DNA of 64,000 nt from Bacteroidales bacterium (GCA_017544005.1 JAFYEZ010000039.1:62001-126000), one strand, 5' to 3'. Positions 33,555 to 45,322 are shown, counted from the first letter of the stretch. Made by a program: numbers and translations. Notes: generated by a model not told the origin, from the sequence alone.

Positions 33555-35003
33555 ATGTTCGAAAAAATCGTCTCCACCGTCAACGACATTGTCTGGAGTC
33601 CCGCCCTGGTGATTCTGCTGATTGCCGCCGGACTCTACTTTACCGTCCGAACCCGATTCGTCCAGATCCGCCGTCTGAAACTGATGGTCAAGCTGCTTTT
33701 CGCCCGCAAGAAAGAGCCGGTGCCCATTGAAATTTCCGGGGCCTCCACGGAGGAAGACGTACCCAAAGCCAAGGGCGTCTCGTCGTTCCAGGCCTTCTGC
33801 ATGGCCCTCTCGGGCCGCGTGGGAACCGGCAATATCGTGGGCGTGGCCACGGCCATCGCGATGGGCGGCCCGGGCGCCATCTTCTGGATGTGGGTGATTG
33901 CCTTTTTCGGCGCCTCCACCGCCTTTGTCGAATCGACGCTCGCGCAGATCTACAAGTTCCCCCATCACACCGGATGGCGCGGCGGCCCGACTACCTATAT
34001 CGACAACGGTCTCAAGCAGCGCTGGCTGGGTATCCTGTTCGCGCTCTTCACGATTATCGGATACGGATTGCTGAGTGTCACGGTGCAGGCCAACGGGGCT
34101 GCTTCCGCCGCCTTCAACTCCTTCCACCTTCCGCCGCTGGCCGGCGGCATCCTGCTTGCCTCGCTGCTTCTGCTGGTCGTGGCGGGCGGCGTCAAGCGCA
34201 TCGCCAACGTGGCGGCTGTCATCACCCCGATCATGGCCGTTATCTATATCCTCTTCTCGCTGATCATCGTCGCCCTCAACTACAAGGCGATTCCCGGCAT
34301 GTTCAGTCTGATTTTCACGAGTGCATTCGGCACCAACGCGGCCTTCGGCGGCATTCTGGGCAGCGCCATCGCCTTCGGCGTCAAACGCGGTCTCTATTCC
34401 AACGAAGCGGGTCAGGGCGGCGGCGCCATCGCTTCGGCCAGCGCCGACGTGTCGCATCCGGCCAAACAGGGCCTCGTCCAGGCCTTCTCGGTCTATATCG
34501 ACACCCTGCTGGTCTGTACCGCCACGGCCCTGATGATTCTCAGTTCCGGCACCTATAATGTATTCGATGCGGCGGGCGGAACCGTGATGACCGGCGCCCC
34601 CGAGCTGGGCAACAACTATGTCGGGTTCACCCAAGCCGCCGTGGACAAGGTGTTCCACGGATTCGGCGGCGCATTCGTTTCCATCGCCCTCTTCTTCTTC
34701 GTTTTCACGACCATCATCGCCTACTATTTCTATGCGGAATCCAGCATCGCCTACCTCTGCTCAACCGGCGGCAAGCACCGCTGGAAACTGGAAAAGGCGG
34801 TCGTCTGGATTTATCGGCTTCTGATTGCGGCGGCCGTCGTGTTCGGTGCGGTCCGCGAGGCCAATGTCATCTGGCAGCTGGGTGATATCGGCGTGGGACT
34901 CACCACCTGGATCAACGTCATCGTCATCCTGATTCTCTGCCCGCAGGCTATCCGGTCACTCAAAGACCTGGAGAAAAAGGAAAAAGCCGGCGAACTGGAA
35001 TAG
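33555..35003 (+). CDS. Alanine/glycine:cation symporter (AGCS family)
   Basis: AGCS proteins take up alanine or glycine with sodium or protons. The 482-residue inner-membrane protein has about eleven membrane segments and the family motifs GRVGTGNIVGVATAIAMGGPG near 85-105, WRGGPTTYIDNGL near 142, and SNEAGQGGGAIASASADV near 285. Length fits. It follows lptD by 41 bases but is functionally unrelated. The precise amino acid is not readable. Confidence 0.93.
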   Translation: MFEKIVSTVNDIVWSPALVILLIAAGLYFTVRTRFVQIRRLKLMVKLLFARKKEPVPIEISGASTEEDVPKAKGVSSFQAFCMALSGRVGTGNIVGVATAIAMGGPGAIFWMWVIAFFGASTAFVESTLAQIYKFPHHTGWRGGPTTYIDNGLKQRWLGILFALFTIIGYGLLSVTVQANGAASAAFNSFHLPPLAGGILLASLLLLVVAGGVKRIANVAAVITPIMAVIYILFSLIIVALNYKAIPGMFSLIFTSAFGTNAAFGGILGSAIAFGVKRGLYSNEAGQGGGAIASASADVSHPAKQGLVQAFSVYIDTLLVCTATALMILSSGTYNVFDAAGGTVMTGAPELGNNYVGFTQAAVDKVFHGFGGAFVSIALFFFVFTTIIAYYFYAESSIAYLCSTGGKHRWKLEKAVVWIYRLLIAAAVVFGAVREANVIWQLGDIGVGLTTWINVIVILILCPQAIRSLKDLEKKEKAGELE

Positions 35004-35024
35004 TTCTCCCGGTGCGGAACTTTT

Positions 35025-35055
35025 TTTGCGTTTCGTGCATTTTTGATTATCTTTG
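35025..35055 (+). promoter_or_regulatory. Promoter of rho (TTTG-19-TATCTTTG)
   Basis: TTTG at 35025-35028 and TATCTTTG at 35048-35055 are separated by 19 bases, the arrangement described for Bacteroidota housekeeping promoters. The leader before the rho ATG would be about 50 bases. Confidence 0.75.
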
Positions 35056-35109
35056 CCGTGATTTACAAGGATAATCCGTCCCATCTGCGGAGCGTCCCCT
35101 TCCACAAAT

Positions 35110-36861
35110 ATGATTACAAAAGACGAACTTGAAGCCAAAAGTCGCGAAGACTTGCTGGCACTCGCCAAGGGATACAACATCCGTAAACCCGAGGCCCTCG
35201 ATGCAACCGACCTGGTCTACGCCATTCTCGATGAACAGGCCAACCAATCCAGTGAAAAGATTACCCTGAGACCGCGCCGCAGAGGCCCTGCCGCTCAGGA
35301 AAAGAAGAATACGCCCGAACAGAAAGCGCCGGCCGCTCCCAAGGAGACGCCCAAGGAGGCCAAACCTGCCGAGGCCGCTCCGGCCGAGAAGCCCAAACGC
35401 GGCCGCCCCAAGAAGAATGCCGAGCCCGCACAGGCTCCGGCAGAAGCCGCTCCCGCTTCCGAGACCAAACCGGCAGTCGATGCCCCTGCAAACGCCGACA
35501 AGCCCAAACGGGGCCGCAAGCCGCGCAAGGAGACCACGGCCAGCGAGCCTGAGCTCCCGCTCGAGCAGCCCAAGGCCGAGAACAAGCCCGAAGAGAAGCC
35601 GGCCGAGCAGAAGCAGCCCAGACAGGGCGGTCAGCCGCGTCCCCAGAATCCGGGTCAGCAGCAGAACCAGAATCAGCAGCGCCCGCAGAATCAGCAGCCG
35701 CAGCAGCCCAAGCAGCCGCGCATCGAATTCGAGGGCACGGTGGAGGCCACCGGCGTGCTGGAGATTGTGCCCGACGGCTACGGATTCCTCCGCTCTTCCG
35801 ACTACAACTACCTCAACTCCCCGGACGATATCTATGTCTCGCAGGCGCAGATCAAATCCTACGCCCTCAAGACCGGTGATACGATCCTCGGCGAGATCCG
35901 TCCTCCGAGAGAAGGGGAAAAATACTTCCCGCTCATCAAGGTGCGCCTGATCAACGGCCGTTCCCCGGAATCTATCCGCGACCGCGTGCCGTTCGACTTC
36001 CTCACCCCGCTCTTCCCGGAGGAGAAGTTCAACCTCACCGGCCACGGCCACAACAGCAACATTTCGGTCCGCGTGGTGGATCTCTTCACCCCCATCGGAA
36101 AGGGCCAGCGCGGCCTGATCGTCGCCCAGCCTAAGACCGGTAAGACCGTGCTGCTCAAAGACATTGCCAATGCCATTGCCGACAATCATCCGGAGGTCTA
36201 TATGATTGTCCTGCTCATCGACGAGCGTCCGGAGGAGGTCACCGACATGGAGCGCAGCGTCAAGGCGGAGGTCATCGCATCGACCTTCGACGAACCCGCG
36301 GAGCGCCACGTGAAGGTCTCCAGCATGGTGCTCGAGAAGGCCAAGCGCCTGGTGGAGTGTGGCCACGACGTGGTCATCCTGCTCGACTCGATCACCCGCC
36401 TCGCGCGCGCCTTCAACACGGTGCAGCCCGCTTCGGGCAAGGTGCTCTCCGGCGGTGTGGATGCCAACGCCCTCCAGAAGCCCAAGCGCTTCTTCGGCGC
36501 AGCCCGCAACATTGAAAACGGCGGCTCGCTCACCATCCTGGCCACCGCCCTCACCGAGACCGGCTCCAAGATGGACGATGTGATCTTCGAGGAATTCAAG
36601 GGTACCGGCAACCTCGAGCTGCAGCTCGACCGGAAACTTTCCAACAAGCGCATCTTCCCGGCTGTGGACGTCACCCTGAGTTCCACCCGCCGCGACGACC
36701 TGCTCTACGATCCGGAGTACATCAACCGCATCTGGCTCCTGCGCAACTACCTGGCCGACATGAACTCCATCGAGGCCATGGAATTCCTCAAGAGCCGCCT
36801 CGAGAAGACCACCAACAACGCGCAGTTCCTCATCGAGATGAACGGCGACACGCTGAAGTAG
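35110..36861 (+). CDS. rho: Transcription termination factor Rho with disordered insert
   Basis: Rho is a hexameric RNA-dependent ATPase that ends transcription. The 583-residue protein has the Rho_N SAP-like start ([19 protein letters not shown]), a long low-complexity region (about residues 55-205) rich in Pro, Ala, Lys, Glu and Gln with GRPKK and GRKPRK patches and an [12 protein letters not shown] tail, then the cold-shock RNA-binding domain ([21 protein letters not shown]) and the RecA-like motor with Walker A PKTGKT and VHGGDA-equivalent regions. E. coli Rho is 419 residues; the added length is the insert. In Bacteroides thetaiotaomicron a similar Rho region drives phase separation. Confidence 0.96.
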   Translation: MITKDELEAKSREDLLALAKGYNIRKPEALDATDLVYAILDEQANQSSEKITLRPRRRGPAAQEKKNTPEQKAPAAPKETPKEAKPAEAAPAEKPKRGRPKKNAEPAQAPAEAAPASETKPAVDAPANADKPKRGRKPRKETTASEPELPLEQPKAENKPEEKPAEQKQPRQGGQPRPQNPGQQQNQNQQRPQNQQPQQPKQPRIEFEGTVEATGVLEIVPDGYGFLRSSDYNYLNSPDDIYVSQAQIKSYALKTGDTILGEIRPPREGEKYFPLIKVRLINGRSPESIRDRVPFDFLTPLFPEEKFNLTGHGHNSNISVRVVDLFTPIGKGQRGLIVAQPKTGKTVLLKDIANAIADNHPEVYMIVLLIDERPEEVTDMERSVKAEVIASTFDEPAERHVKVSSMVLEKAKRLVECGHDVVILLDSITRLARAFNTVQPASGKVLSGGVDANALQKPKRFFGAARNIENGGSLTILATALTETGSKMDDVIFEEFKGTGNLELQLDRKLSNKRIFPAVDVTLSSTRRDDLLYDPEYINRIWLLRNYLADMNSIEAMEFLKSRLEKTTNNAQFLIEMNGDTLK

Positions 36862-36883
36862 GTCTTCAAGAGTCTTGCCTCTC

Positions 36884-36927
36884 ACGACAAATGGCCGCTG
36901 ATCTTTCGATTAGCGGCCATTTGTCGT
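36884..36927. terminator. Long perfect hairpin after rho, lacking a U-tract
   Basis: ACGACAAATGGCCGCT (36884-36899) and its complement (36912-36927) make a 16-base-pair stem, extended inward by a G-T pair and ATC/GAT to a TTTC loop. No T run follows. It may protect the rho message end or terminate in an unusual way. Confidence 0.65.
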
Positions 36928-37386
36928 CAATACGGTCAATACGCACAGTTTCCCAGGAATCGACCCTGTGTTTTGAATTCATCGCGCGGACGATAATACC
37001 GTATATATCTCATCACCAAATAGTTGGCAATTCACCATCCGCGCGGTGTCGCACGGAAAAGCAGACCGCGCGGATTCTATAATGATAAGCGGCTGATTTC
37101 AAGGAAGTTACGCAAAATAGCCCCGCGCGATAGTTGCAAATCGAGACGCTGAGCATCAAAAAAAGTCGAATGAGAGGCGCCTTTTGTGATTTAGTACGCC
37201 GAGAACGGCATCACTGCGCGAACGTGAAATGGTGTGCACCGAAACCAGGGACTTCGGCAAATCGAATTAGAAGAAATATCATACTCCGGATCGTAATAAT
37301 AGACATCATAAGCCCAAGCCCTGTCGCATTGAGTGGTATAAAGGGAGGAGGACCACATTACGACAAATATAAACAAAAATAAGCTG
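36928..37386. other. Gene-poor AT-rich gap between rho and clpX
   Basis: About 460 bases with stop codons in all frames at short intervals. Open frames here (for example 37134-37382 plus and 37191-37445 minus) have no recognisable family, and one overlaps a terminator. The only structure I see is the CCGCGCGG inverted pair at 37038-37074. It may be remnant DNA or hold an unknown RNA. Confidence 0.5.
37038..37074. repeat. Inverted pair of CCGCGCGG palindromes
   Basis: TCCGCGCGGT (37038-37047) and ACCGCGCGGA (37065-37074) are exact reverse complements with a 17-base loop, and each contains the self-complementary CCGCGCGG. A related TCGCGCGGA lies near 36982. It stands out in an AT-rich gap and could be a hairpin or a dimeric protein site. 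Confidence 0.6.
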
Positions 37387-37408
37387 ATAAAAAAGGGCCA
37401 CCCTTTCG
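37387..37408 (-). terminator. Intrinsic terminator of the tig-clpP-clpX operon
   Basis: On the minus strand AAAGGG-TGG-CCCTTT is followed by TTTATC, nine bases after the clpX stop. The stem is short but the U run is good. Confidence 0.7.
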
Positions 37409-37416
37409 AGCGGCAC

Positions 37417-38661
37417 CTAAGCCGAGCATCCCAACTTGCCGGCATATTTGCCGATCTTCTCCTTGGCGTAGGCCAGGGAGATGGTCAGGGATTTGCGGCC
37501 GAGGGTGGGGGCATCGAACATCGCGTCGGTCATGATGGCCTCGCAGAGGCTGCGCAGGCCGCGGGCGCCCAGTTTGAAGGAAATGGCGGTATCGACGATG
37601 AATTCCAGCACCTCTTTGCGTACCGTCAACCGGATACCGTCCATCGCGAAGAGGGCCTTGTACTGCTTGATCAGGGCATTCTTCGGTTCGGTCAGAATGG
37701 AGAGCAGGCTCTCGCGGTCCAGCGGATCGAGATGCGTCACCACCGGCAGGCGGCCGATGATTTCCGGAATCAGGCCGTAGGAGCGCAGATCCTGCGGAGC
37801 CACGTACTGGATCAGGTTGTTCTTGTCCACCTGCTCGCGCTCTTTCTGCGCATTGAAGCCGATCACCTGCATGTTGAGCCGCTGCGAAATGTGGCGCTCG
37901 ATTCCCTCGAAGGCGCCACCACAGATGAAGAGGATGTTCTCCGTGTTGACGGCGATCATCCGCTGCTCAGGATGCTTGCGGCCGCCCTGCGGCGGGACGT
38001 TCACCACGTTGCCTTCCAGGATCTTGAGCAGGGCTTGCTGCACCCCTTCTCCTGAAACGTCGCGCGTGATGGAGGGGTTATCACTCTTGCGGGCGATCTT
38101 GTCGATCTCATCGATAAAGACGATGCCCCGCTCGGCCCGGGCCACATCGTAATCCGCATCCTGGAGCAGACGGGTCAGGATGCTCTCGACATCCTCCCCC
38201 ACATAGCCCGCCTCGGTCAGCACCGTGGCATCCACGATGGCGAAGGGGACGCCCAGCATCTTGGCGATAGTCCTGGCCAGCAGCGTCTTGCCGGTACCGG
38301 TGGGGCCAACCATCAGGATGTTGGACTTCTCGATCAGGTCGTCGTCCTCCTTGCGGGAAATGCGCTTGTAGTGGTTGTAAACCGCCACGGCAAGCGTCTT
38401 CTTGGCCTCGTCCTGACCGATCACGTACTGATCCAGGAACTCCTTGATTTCACGGGGCTTGATGAGGGGCAGATCCGTGGCAGGGGTCTTGCGCGAAGCG
38501 GGACTCGGCGTTTCGCCGAGCACTTCGCGAAGATAGTCGTCGAGGCTGCGGATACAGTCCGAGCAGATGGCCCGGTCGCCGACTTTCACCAGCAACTCCA
38601 CCTGATCCTGACTGCGGCCGCAGAAAATGCAGCGCGAGCTGTCGTTGGTCCGCTCGGCCAT
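37417..38661 (-). CDS. clpX: ATP-dependent Clp protease ATP-binding subunit ClpX
   Basis: ClpX unfolds tagged substrates and feeds them to ClpP. The 414-residue protein begins with a zinc-binding domain ([10 protein letters not shown] and CSDC, four Cys within about residues 13-40), then the AAA+ core with Walker A GPTGTGKT near 122, Walker [13 protein letters not shown], and the IGF-type ClpP-docking loop VIGFNAQ. The ATG overlaps the clpP stop as TAATG, so the two are translated together. Confidence 0.97.
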   Translation of the reverse strand: MAERTNDSSRCIFCGRSQDQVELLVKVGDRAICSDCIRSLDDYLREVLGETPSPASRKTPATDLPLIKPREIKEFLDQYVIGQDEAKKTLAVAVYNHYKRISRKEDDDLIEKSNILMVGPTGTGKTLLARTIAKMLGVPFAIVDATVLTEAGYVGEDVESILTRLLQDADYDVARAERGIVFIDEIDKIARKSDNPSITRDVSGEGVQQALLKILEGNVVNVPPQGGRKHPEQRMIAVNTENILFICGGAFEGIERHISQRLNMQVIGFNAQKEREQVDKNNLIQYVAPQDLRSYGLIPEIIGRLPVVTHLDPLDRESLLSILTEPKNALIKQYKALFAMDGIRLTVRKEVLEFIVDTAISFKLGARGLRSLCEAIMTDAMFDAPTLGRKSLTISLAYAKEKIGKYAGKLGCSA

Positions 38662-39329
38662 TACTTCTTGCGCGGTGCTATGATTTCATCCACCATGCCG
38701 TAGGCGAGCGCCTCCGGAGCGGTCATCCAGAAATCGCGGTCTGCATCCCGGGTGATCTCTTCGATGGGCTTACCGGTGTGGTGCGCCAGAATCTGGTGCA
38801 ACTCCTCTTTGAGCTTGAGAATCTCGCGGGCCGTAATCTCGATATCGGAAGCCTGCCCCTGCGCGCCGCCCATCGGCTGATGGATCATCACGCGGGAGTG
38901 AGGCAGGATCGAGCGTTTGCCCTTCGTGCCGGCTGCCAGCAGCACGGAGGCCATCGAAGCGGCCATGCCGGTGCAGATGGTCTTCACGTCGCTCTGGATG
39001 GTCTGCATCGTGTCGTAGATGCCCAGGCCGGCATACACCACGCCGCCCGGCGAATTGATATAGAGCGTGATATCCGAATCCGACCCGTTCGAATCGAGGA
39101 AGAGCAGCTGCGCCTGGATGATGTTGGCCACGTCATCGTCGATCGGACCGCCGAGGAAGATGATGCGGTCCACCATCAGGCGGGAGAAGACATCCATCTG
39201 CGCCACGTTGAGCCGGCGCTCTTCCACGATGGTCGGGTTGATGTAACCCGCATAGACGGAGGCGAGGCTGTGGAGCGTCGCGGAACTGATTCCGCGCGAG
39301 ACGGCAAACTTTTCGAATTCGGATTTCAT
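38661..39329 (-). CDS. clpP: ATP-dependent Clp protease proteolytic subunit ClpP
   Basis: ClpP is the barrel-shaped serine protease that degrades ClpX substrates. The 222-residue product has the nucleophile in [15 protein letters not shown] (near residue 115), catalytic His in [11 protein letters not shown], and Asp in [14 protein letters not shown]. The family's usual GQAASM is GMAASM here. It lies six bases after trigger factor and overlaps clpX. Confidence 0.96.
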   Translation of the reverse strand: MKSEFEKFAVSRGISSATLHSLASVYAGYINPTIVEERRLNVAQMDVFSRLMVDRIIFLGGPIDDDVANIIQAQLLFLDSNGSDSDITLYINSPGGVVYAGLGIYDTMQTIQSDVKTICTGMAASMASVLLAAGTKGKRSILPHSRVMIHQPMGGAQGQASDIEITAREILKLKEELHQILAHHTGKPIEEITRDADRDFWMTAPEALAYGMVDEIIAPRKK

Positions 39330-39335
39330 AACGGT

Positions 39336-40658
39336 TTAGGCGGTCAGTTCACGCATTTTTTCGATAGAGACCTTCTTCTTGTCGAGGGTCACGCTCTGGC
39401 GGATGAAGGCGAGCGCATGGTCGTCCTGCACCTTGTCGAAGATGCGGCGGGCCTGCTGCTCGTCAGCGAGGGTGCGCTCGGCAAACTGGAGCAGCGTCTC
39501 CTCGGGAACCGAGTTCATGCCGTACATGGCAAACTGGTAAGCAGCCAGTTTCTTGGCCTCGGCGAGCAGATCCTCGCGGGAGGTCTTGATCTTCTGGTCC
39601 TTGATGATCTTGTTGCGGATCATATCCCAACGGAAATCCTTGGCGAAGAGGTCGTATTCCTTCTCGATCTCCTCCTTGGTGAACTTACCCTCGTTGGCGG
39701 TGAAGATCCAGCGCTTCATGAAAGCGTCCGGAAGCTGGATGGCGGTCTTCTTGATGAAGTACTCCTTGGCGTCGGTGCTGAAACGGAAGTCGCCTTCCTG
39801 CACATATTCAGCCTCGAGGCGCTCCTTGACCTTGGCGTCGAACTCCTCCTCCGTCTTGACGGCGTCCTTGCCGAAGATCTGGTCGAAGGTAGCCTGGACC
39901 GGCTTGGCATCCACGAAGGTCTTGATCTCCTTCACGGTCATCTTCCAGTCTGCGGGCAGCTCGGAGAGTTCCTCCTTCTTGACCTTGAACATGGCGGCGC
40001 GGTCTGCTTCGTTGACGAAGGTCTTGACGATATCCACGTCGCGGGTGTCACCGGCCTTGAGGCCGACGAAACTCTTCTTGATCTCCTCGTCCTGGATGCT
40101 GCGGAGGGCTACGTAAGCGGATTCCACCTTGCGGTCGCCGGCGGTGAAGTCAGCAATCACGAAATCGTCTTCCTTGGCGGTCTTGCCGGTCTCGAGCGAG
40201 CCGTACTGCTTGAGCAGCGAAGCCTTGTAGTCCTTCAGGGCCTTGGCCGTCGCATTGACCTGATAGTAAGGAATCTTGTCCTCTGCCGAAACGGTGAATT
40301 CCACCTTGGGAGCGAGGGCGATGTCGAAACTGAAGCTGAAAGTATCCGGGTTGTCCCAGTCGTTCTTCTCCTCCTTCTCGCTCGGGAGCGGCTCGCCGAT
40401 GATGTCGAGTTTCTTGCTCTCGATGAAGTTCTGGAGCTGTTCACCCACCTGGGTATTGATCACCTCTGCCAGCGCCTGGCCGCCGTGGATGCGCTCGATG
40501 AGCGACATCGGGGCCATTCCCTTGCGGAAGCCCTTGATGTCGGCGGTGCGACGGTATTCGTTGAGTTTCTTTTTGCGTGCCTCTGCCCAGTCTTCCTTCT
40601 CGAGGGCGATGGTTACGGTAAGGTTCTGTTCGTCAACCTTTTTCTGCGATACTTTCAT
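39336..40658 (-). CDS. tig: Trigger factor, ribosome-associated chaperone
   Basis: Trigger factor binds at the ribosome exit tunnel and shields nascent chains. The 440-residue product starts MKVSQKKVDEQNLTV with the ribosome-binding motif region (GFRKGMAPMSLIE near 48), followed by a middle segment and a helical C-terminal arm, as in Bacteroidota. Upstream in-frame codons to 40772 were rejected because they pass through the promoter and encode an unlikely hydrophobic start. The middle PPIase-type domain is hard to see and may be degenerate. Six bases separate it from clpP. Confidence 0.9.
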   Translation of the reverse strand: MKVSQKKVDEQNLTVTIALEKEDWAEARKKKLNEYRRTADIKGFRKGMAPMSLIERIHGGQALAEVINTQVGEQLQNFIESKKLDIIGEPLPSEKEEKNDWDNPDTFSFSFDIALAPKVEFTVSAEDKIPYYQVNATAKALKDYKASLLKQYGSLETGKTAKEDDFVIADFTAGDRKVESAYVALRSIQDEEIKKSFVGLKAGDTRDVDIVKTFVNEADRAAMFKVKKEELSELPADWKMTVKEIKTFVDAKPVQATFDQIFGKDAVKTEEEFDAKVKERLEAEYVQEGDFRFSTDAKEYFIKKTAIQLPDAFMKRWIFTANEGKFTKEEIEKEYDLFAKDFRWDMIRNKIIKDQKIKTSREDLLAEAKKLAAYQFAMYGMNSVPEETLLQFAERTLADEQQARRIFDKVQDDHALAFIRQSVTLDKKKVSIEKMRELTA

Positions 40659-40712
40659 ATTGATGTTTAAATGATTATTTCGTTGATACGGAAAGTGTCC
40701 CCATAGGGGTTG

Positions 40713-40741
40713 CAAAGGTAGTAAAAAAATAGCTATCTTTG
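40713..40741. promoter_or_regulatory. Divergent -7 elements of tig and the M20 dipeptidase
   Basis: TACCTTTG on the minus strand (about 40713-40720) serves tig and TATCTTTG on the plus strand (about 40734-40741) serves the dipeptidase. Both fit TAnnTTTG. They fix the starts of both genes downstream. Confidence 0.65.
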
Positions 40742-40780
40742 TCAGAAACACCCAAAACAGCAACAAATACACATACCGTT

Positions 40781-42133
40781 ATGGAAATGAAACAATACAT
40801 CGAGAAAAACGAAAAACGTTTCCTCGACGAGCTCTTCCAGGAGCTCCGCATCCCTTCCGTCAGCTCCAACCCCGCCCACAAGCAGGATATGTACCGCTGT
40901 GCGGAGAAAATCGTCGAACTGCTCAAGGCGGCCGGCGTCGATACCGCCGAAGTCTGCGAGACGGCCGGCCACCCGGTAGTCTTTGCCGAGAAGAAGTTCG
41001 ACCCCAAGGCCCAGACCATTCTCGTCTATGGACACTACGATGTCCAGCCGGAAGAGCCGCTGGATCTCTGGAAGACCAATCCTTACGAGCCGGTTGTCAA
41101 GGACGGCGCCATCTGGGGCCGCGGTGCGAACGACGACAAGGGCCAGCACTTCATGCACATCAAGGTCTTCGAGTATCTGGTCCGCGAGAAGAAGCTCCGC
41201 CACAACATCAAATTCCTGATCGAGGGTGAAGAGGAGATCGGTTCCCCGAGCCTGGCTGCCTGGATGAAGGCCAACAAAAAGAAACTCGCCTGCGACCTGA
41301 TCCTCATCTCCGACACCACGATGATCTCCGACAAGGTCCCCTCCATCAACACCGGCATGCGCGGCATGCAGTACATGGAGGTCTCCGTCACCGGCCCCAA
41401 CAAAGATGTCCACTCCGGCCATTACGGCGGCGCCATCGTCAACCCGATCAACGCCCTCTGCAAGATGATCGACACCCTGATTGACAAAGACGGACGCATC
41501 ACCATTCCGGGCTTCTACGACGACGTGGTGGACCTCACCCGGGCAGAGCGCAAGATGCTCGGCCGCGCCCCGTTCGACATGGAAGAATACAAGAAGGGAC
41601 TCGGCATCGACGCCGTCGCCGGCGAGAAGGGCTTTACCACGCTGGAGCGCACCGGCATCCGTCCCTGCCTCGATGTGAACGGCATCTGGGGCGGCTTCAC
41701 GGGCGCCGGCTCCAAGACCATCATCCCTTCCGAGGCGCATGCCAAAATTTCGATGCGACTGGTGCCCAACCAGAGTGCGGACAAGATTGCCAAACTCTTC
41801 ACCAAATACTTCCTCAAGATCGCGCCCAAGGGCGTGAAGGTCACCGTGAAGAACATCCATGGCGGCGGCTGTTTCGGTCTGCCGATGTCCTCCCCTGCCT
41901 ACAAGGCCGCTTCCCACGCCATCGGTGAGGTGTACGGCATCGAGCCGGTTCCCAGCCGCGGCGGCGGTTCCATCACCGTTATCGCGGATGCCCAGAAGAT
42001 TCTGGGCGCGGATCCCGTGCTGATGGGATTCGGCCTGGAGCGGGACCTCATCCACTCCCCGAACGAGAGCTACCTGCTCAGCCAGTTCCGCAAGGGAATG
42101 GAGTCCATCGCGCTGTTCTACAAGTACCTGTAA
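40781..42133 (+). CDS. M20-family dipeptidase
   Basis: The 450-residue enzyme is a two-zinc M20 peptidase close to carnosinase and cytosolic non-specific dipeptidase. Metal motifs are VYGHYDVQPEEP near 85-96, WGRGANDDKGQ near 116-126, and FLIEGEEEIGSPS near 148-160, with late ligands in SRGGGSI and GLERDLIHSPNE. The start MEMKQYIEKNEKRFLDELF was chosen because the longer frame crosses the promoter. No signal peptide is present, so it acts in the cytosol on imported peptides. A chromate-type transporter pair follows one base later. Confidence 0.92.
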   Translation: MEMKQYIEKNEKRFLDELFQELRIPSVSSNPAHKQDMYRCAEKIVELLKAAGVDTAEVCETAGHPVVFAEKKFDPKAQTILVYGHYDVQPEEPLDLWKTNPYEPVVKDGAIWGRGANDDKGQHFMHIKVFEYLVREKKLRHNIKFLIEGEEEIGSPSLAAWMKANKKKLACDLILISDTTMISDKVPSINTGMRGMQYMEVSVTGPNKDVHSGHYGGAIVNPINALCKMIDTLIDKDGRITIPGFYDDVVDLTRAERKMLGRAPFDMEEYKKGLGIDAVAGEKGFTTLERTGIRPCLDVNGIWGGFTGAGSKTIIPSEAHAKISMRLVPNQSADKIAKLFTKYFLKIAPKGVKVTVKNIHGGGCFGLPMSSPAYKAASHAIGEVYGIEPVPSRGGGSITVIADAQKILGADPVLMGFGLERDLIHSPNESYLLSQFRKGMESIALFYKYL

Positions 42134-42134
42134 G

Positions 42135-42671
42135 ATGCTCTGGCAGCTCTTCTGGAGCTTCTTCAAGATCGGCGCCTTTACCTTCGGCAGCGGCTATGCG
42201 ATGCTGCCGATGATCGAACGGGAAGTGGTCGAGCGCAAAGGCTGGTTCGAAAAAGAAGACTTCTATAACCAACTGTCACTGGCCCAGTCAGCTCCTGGGC
42301 CGGTGGCGTTGAATACCGCCGTCTTCGTGGGGTATAAGATGCGGGGATGGATCGGGGCGCTGGTGGCCGTACTGGGCACCGTTGTCCCCTGTTTCGCCAT
42401 CATCCTGCTGATTGCGATGTTCCTGGGCGGATTCCGCGACAACCGTTACGTGGCGGCCGCCTTCCAGGGACTCCGGCCCGCCGTGGTGGCGCTCATCGCC
42501 GTCCCGTTCGTCCGCATGCTCAAACCGCTGCGCTGGCCGATGGTTTTTCTGGCGATTGCCGTGGCGCTGCTCATCTGGCAGACGGGCTTCTCCCCCATCT
42601 GGCTGATTCTGGCCGGCATCCTGGCCGGCGTCGTCGAGGTGCTGGTTAAAAACCGGAGGAGGATGCCATGA
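42135..42671 (+). CDS. Half-size chromate-transporter (CHR) protein, first unit
   Basis: This 178-residue protein is one CHR domain with about six membrane segments: FFKIGAFTFGSGYAMLPMIE at the start and the loop AQSAPGPVALNTAVFVGYKM near 50-70 are the family signature. Full-size ChrA has two such domains in one chain; here two short genes encode them. CHR proteins export chromate or may move other anions; substrate unknown. The next gene overlaps by four bases (ATGA), and the two probably pair in the inner membrane in opposite orientations. Confidence 0.9.
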   Translation: MLWQLFWSFFKIGAFTFGSGYAMLPMIEREVVERKGWFEKEDFYNQLSLAQSAPGPVALNTAVFVGYKMRGWIGALVAVLGTVVPCFAIILLIAMFLGGFRDNRYVAAAFQGLRPAVVALIAVPFVRMLKPLRWPMVFLAIAVALLIWQTGFSPIWLILAGILAGVVEVLVKNRRRMP

Positions 42672-43189
42672 TCTACCTGCAGCTTTTCCTCTCCTTCCTG
42701 AAGATCGGGTTCTTCGGATTCGGCGGCGGCTACGCGATGCTTTCGCTGGTGCAGAACGAGGTGATCGTGCAGCACGCCTGGCTCACCGGCGAACAGTTCG
42801 CCGATATCGTGGCCATCTCGCAGATGACCCCGGGCCCGATTGCCATCAACAGCGCAACGTATGTCGGATATACGGTCACCGGCAGCGTACTGGGCAGTTT
42901 TCTGGCTACGCTGGCCGTCTGTGTGCCGCCCCTGACCCTGATGATTCTCATCGCCGCCTTCTACAAGCGGTTGCATAAGAACCGTTACGTGGAGAGCATT
43001 GTCGGCTGGCTGCGTCCGCTGACCACCGGCATGATCGGGGCGGCAGCCCTGCTTTTCCTCAACCGGGAGACCTTCCCGGACTGGATATCGCTCGTCATTT
43101 TTGCCGTCGTTTTCGCGGCCGTGTGGTTCAAGGCGGATGCCATCCTCATGCTGCTGCTCTCCGCAGTGGCAGGCATCCTCATTTACTGA
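42668..43189 (+). CDS. Half-size chromate-transporter (CHR) protein, second unit
   Basis: The 173-residue partner repeats the CHR pattern: SFLKIGFFGFGGGYAMLSLV at the start and ISQMTPGPIAINSATYVGY near 48-66. It ends in a hydrophobic stretch, LMLLLSAVAGILIY. It overlaps the first unit by four bases and is followed by the gyrB promoter region. The pair is known in many bacteria as short CHR transporters. Confidence 0.9.
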   Translation: MIYLQLFLSFLKIGFFGFGGGYAMLSLVQNEVIVQHAWLTGEQFADIVAISQMTPGPIAINSATYVGYTVTGSVLGSFLATLAVCVPPLTLMILIAAFYKRLHKNRYVESIVGWLRPLTTGMIGAAALLFLNRETFPDWISLVIFAVVFAAVWFKADAILMLLLSAVAGILIY

Positions 43190-43251
43190 CTTTTTTGCGG
43201 CTTTTTTGCGGTTTTTCGCGCGCGTGCGTGCGCACGAATCGATATTTTGTC

Positions 43252-43259
43252 TACATTTG
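43252..43259 (+). promoter_or_regulatory. -7 element of gyrB
   Basis: TACATTTG matches TAnnTTTG, 22 bases before the gyrB ATG. A GC-alternating stretch, CGCGCGTGCGTGCGCACG, lies just upstream (about 43218-43235). Confidence 0.55.
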
Positions 43260-43262
43260 TAA

Positions 43263-45269
<2,007 letters not shown>

Positions 45270-45291
45270 GCACTGAAAGGCTGCAAAATAT

Positions 45292-45322
45292 TTTGTCCGC
45301 TGGGGAAAAGTTTTTACCTTTG
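45292..45322 (+). promoter_or_regulatory. Promoter of rplU-rpmA (TTTG-19-TACCTTTG)
   Basis: TTTG at 45292-45295 and TACCTTTG at 45315-45322 have a 19-base spacer. The untranslated leader before rplU is about 90 bases, longer than most here, and might hold an autoregulatory structure, though I did not resolve one. Confidence 0.75.

Noticed and set aside
37191..37445. 84-codon minus-strand frame after clpX with a hydrophobic stretch and YDVYYYDPEYD
   Set aside because: It overlaps the clpX end and runs through the clpX terminator at 37387-37408, lacks a promoter, and has no recognisable family.
39336..40772. Longer trigger factor start at 40772
   Set aside because: The extra 38 codons cover the -7 element and begin at GTG with an improbable hydrophobic leader.
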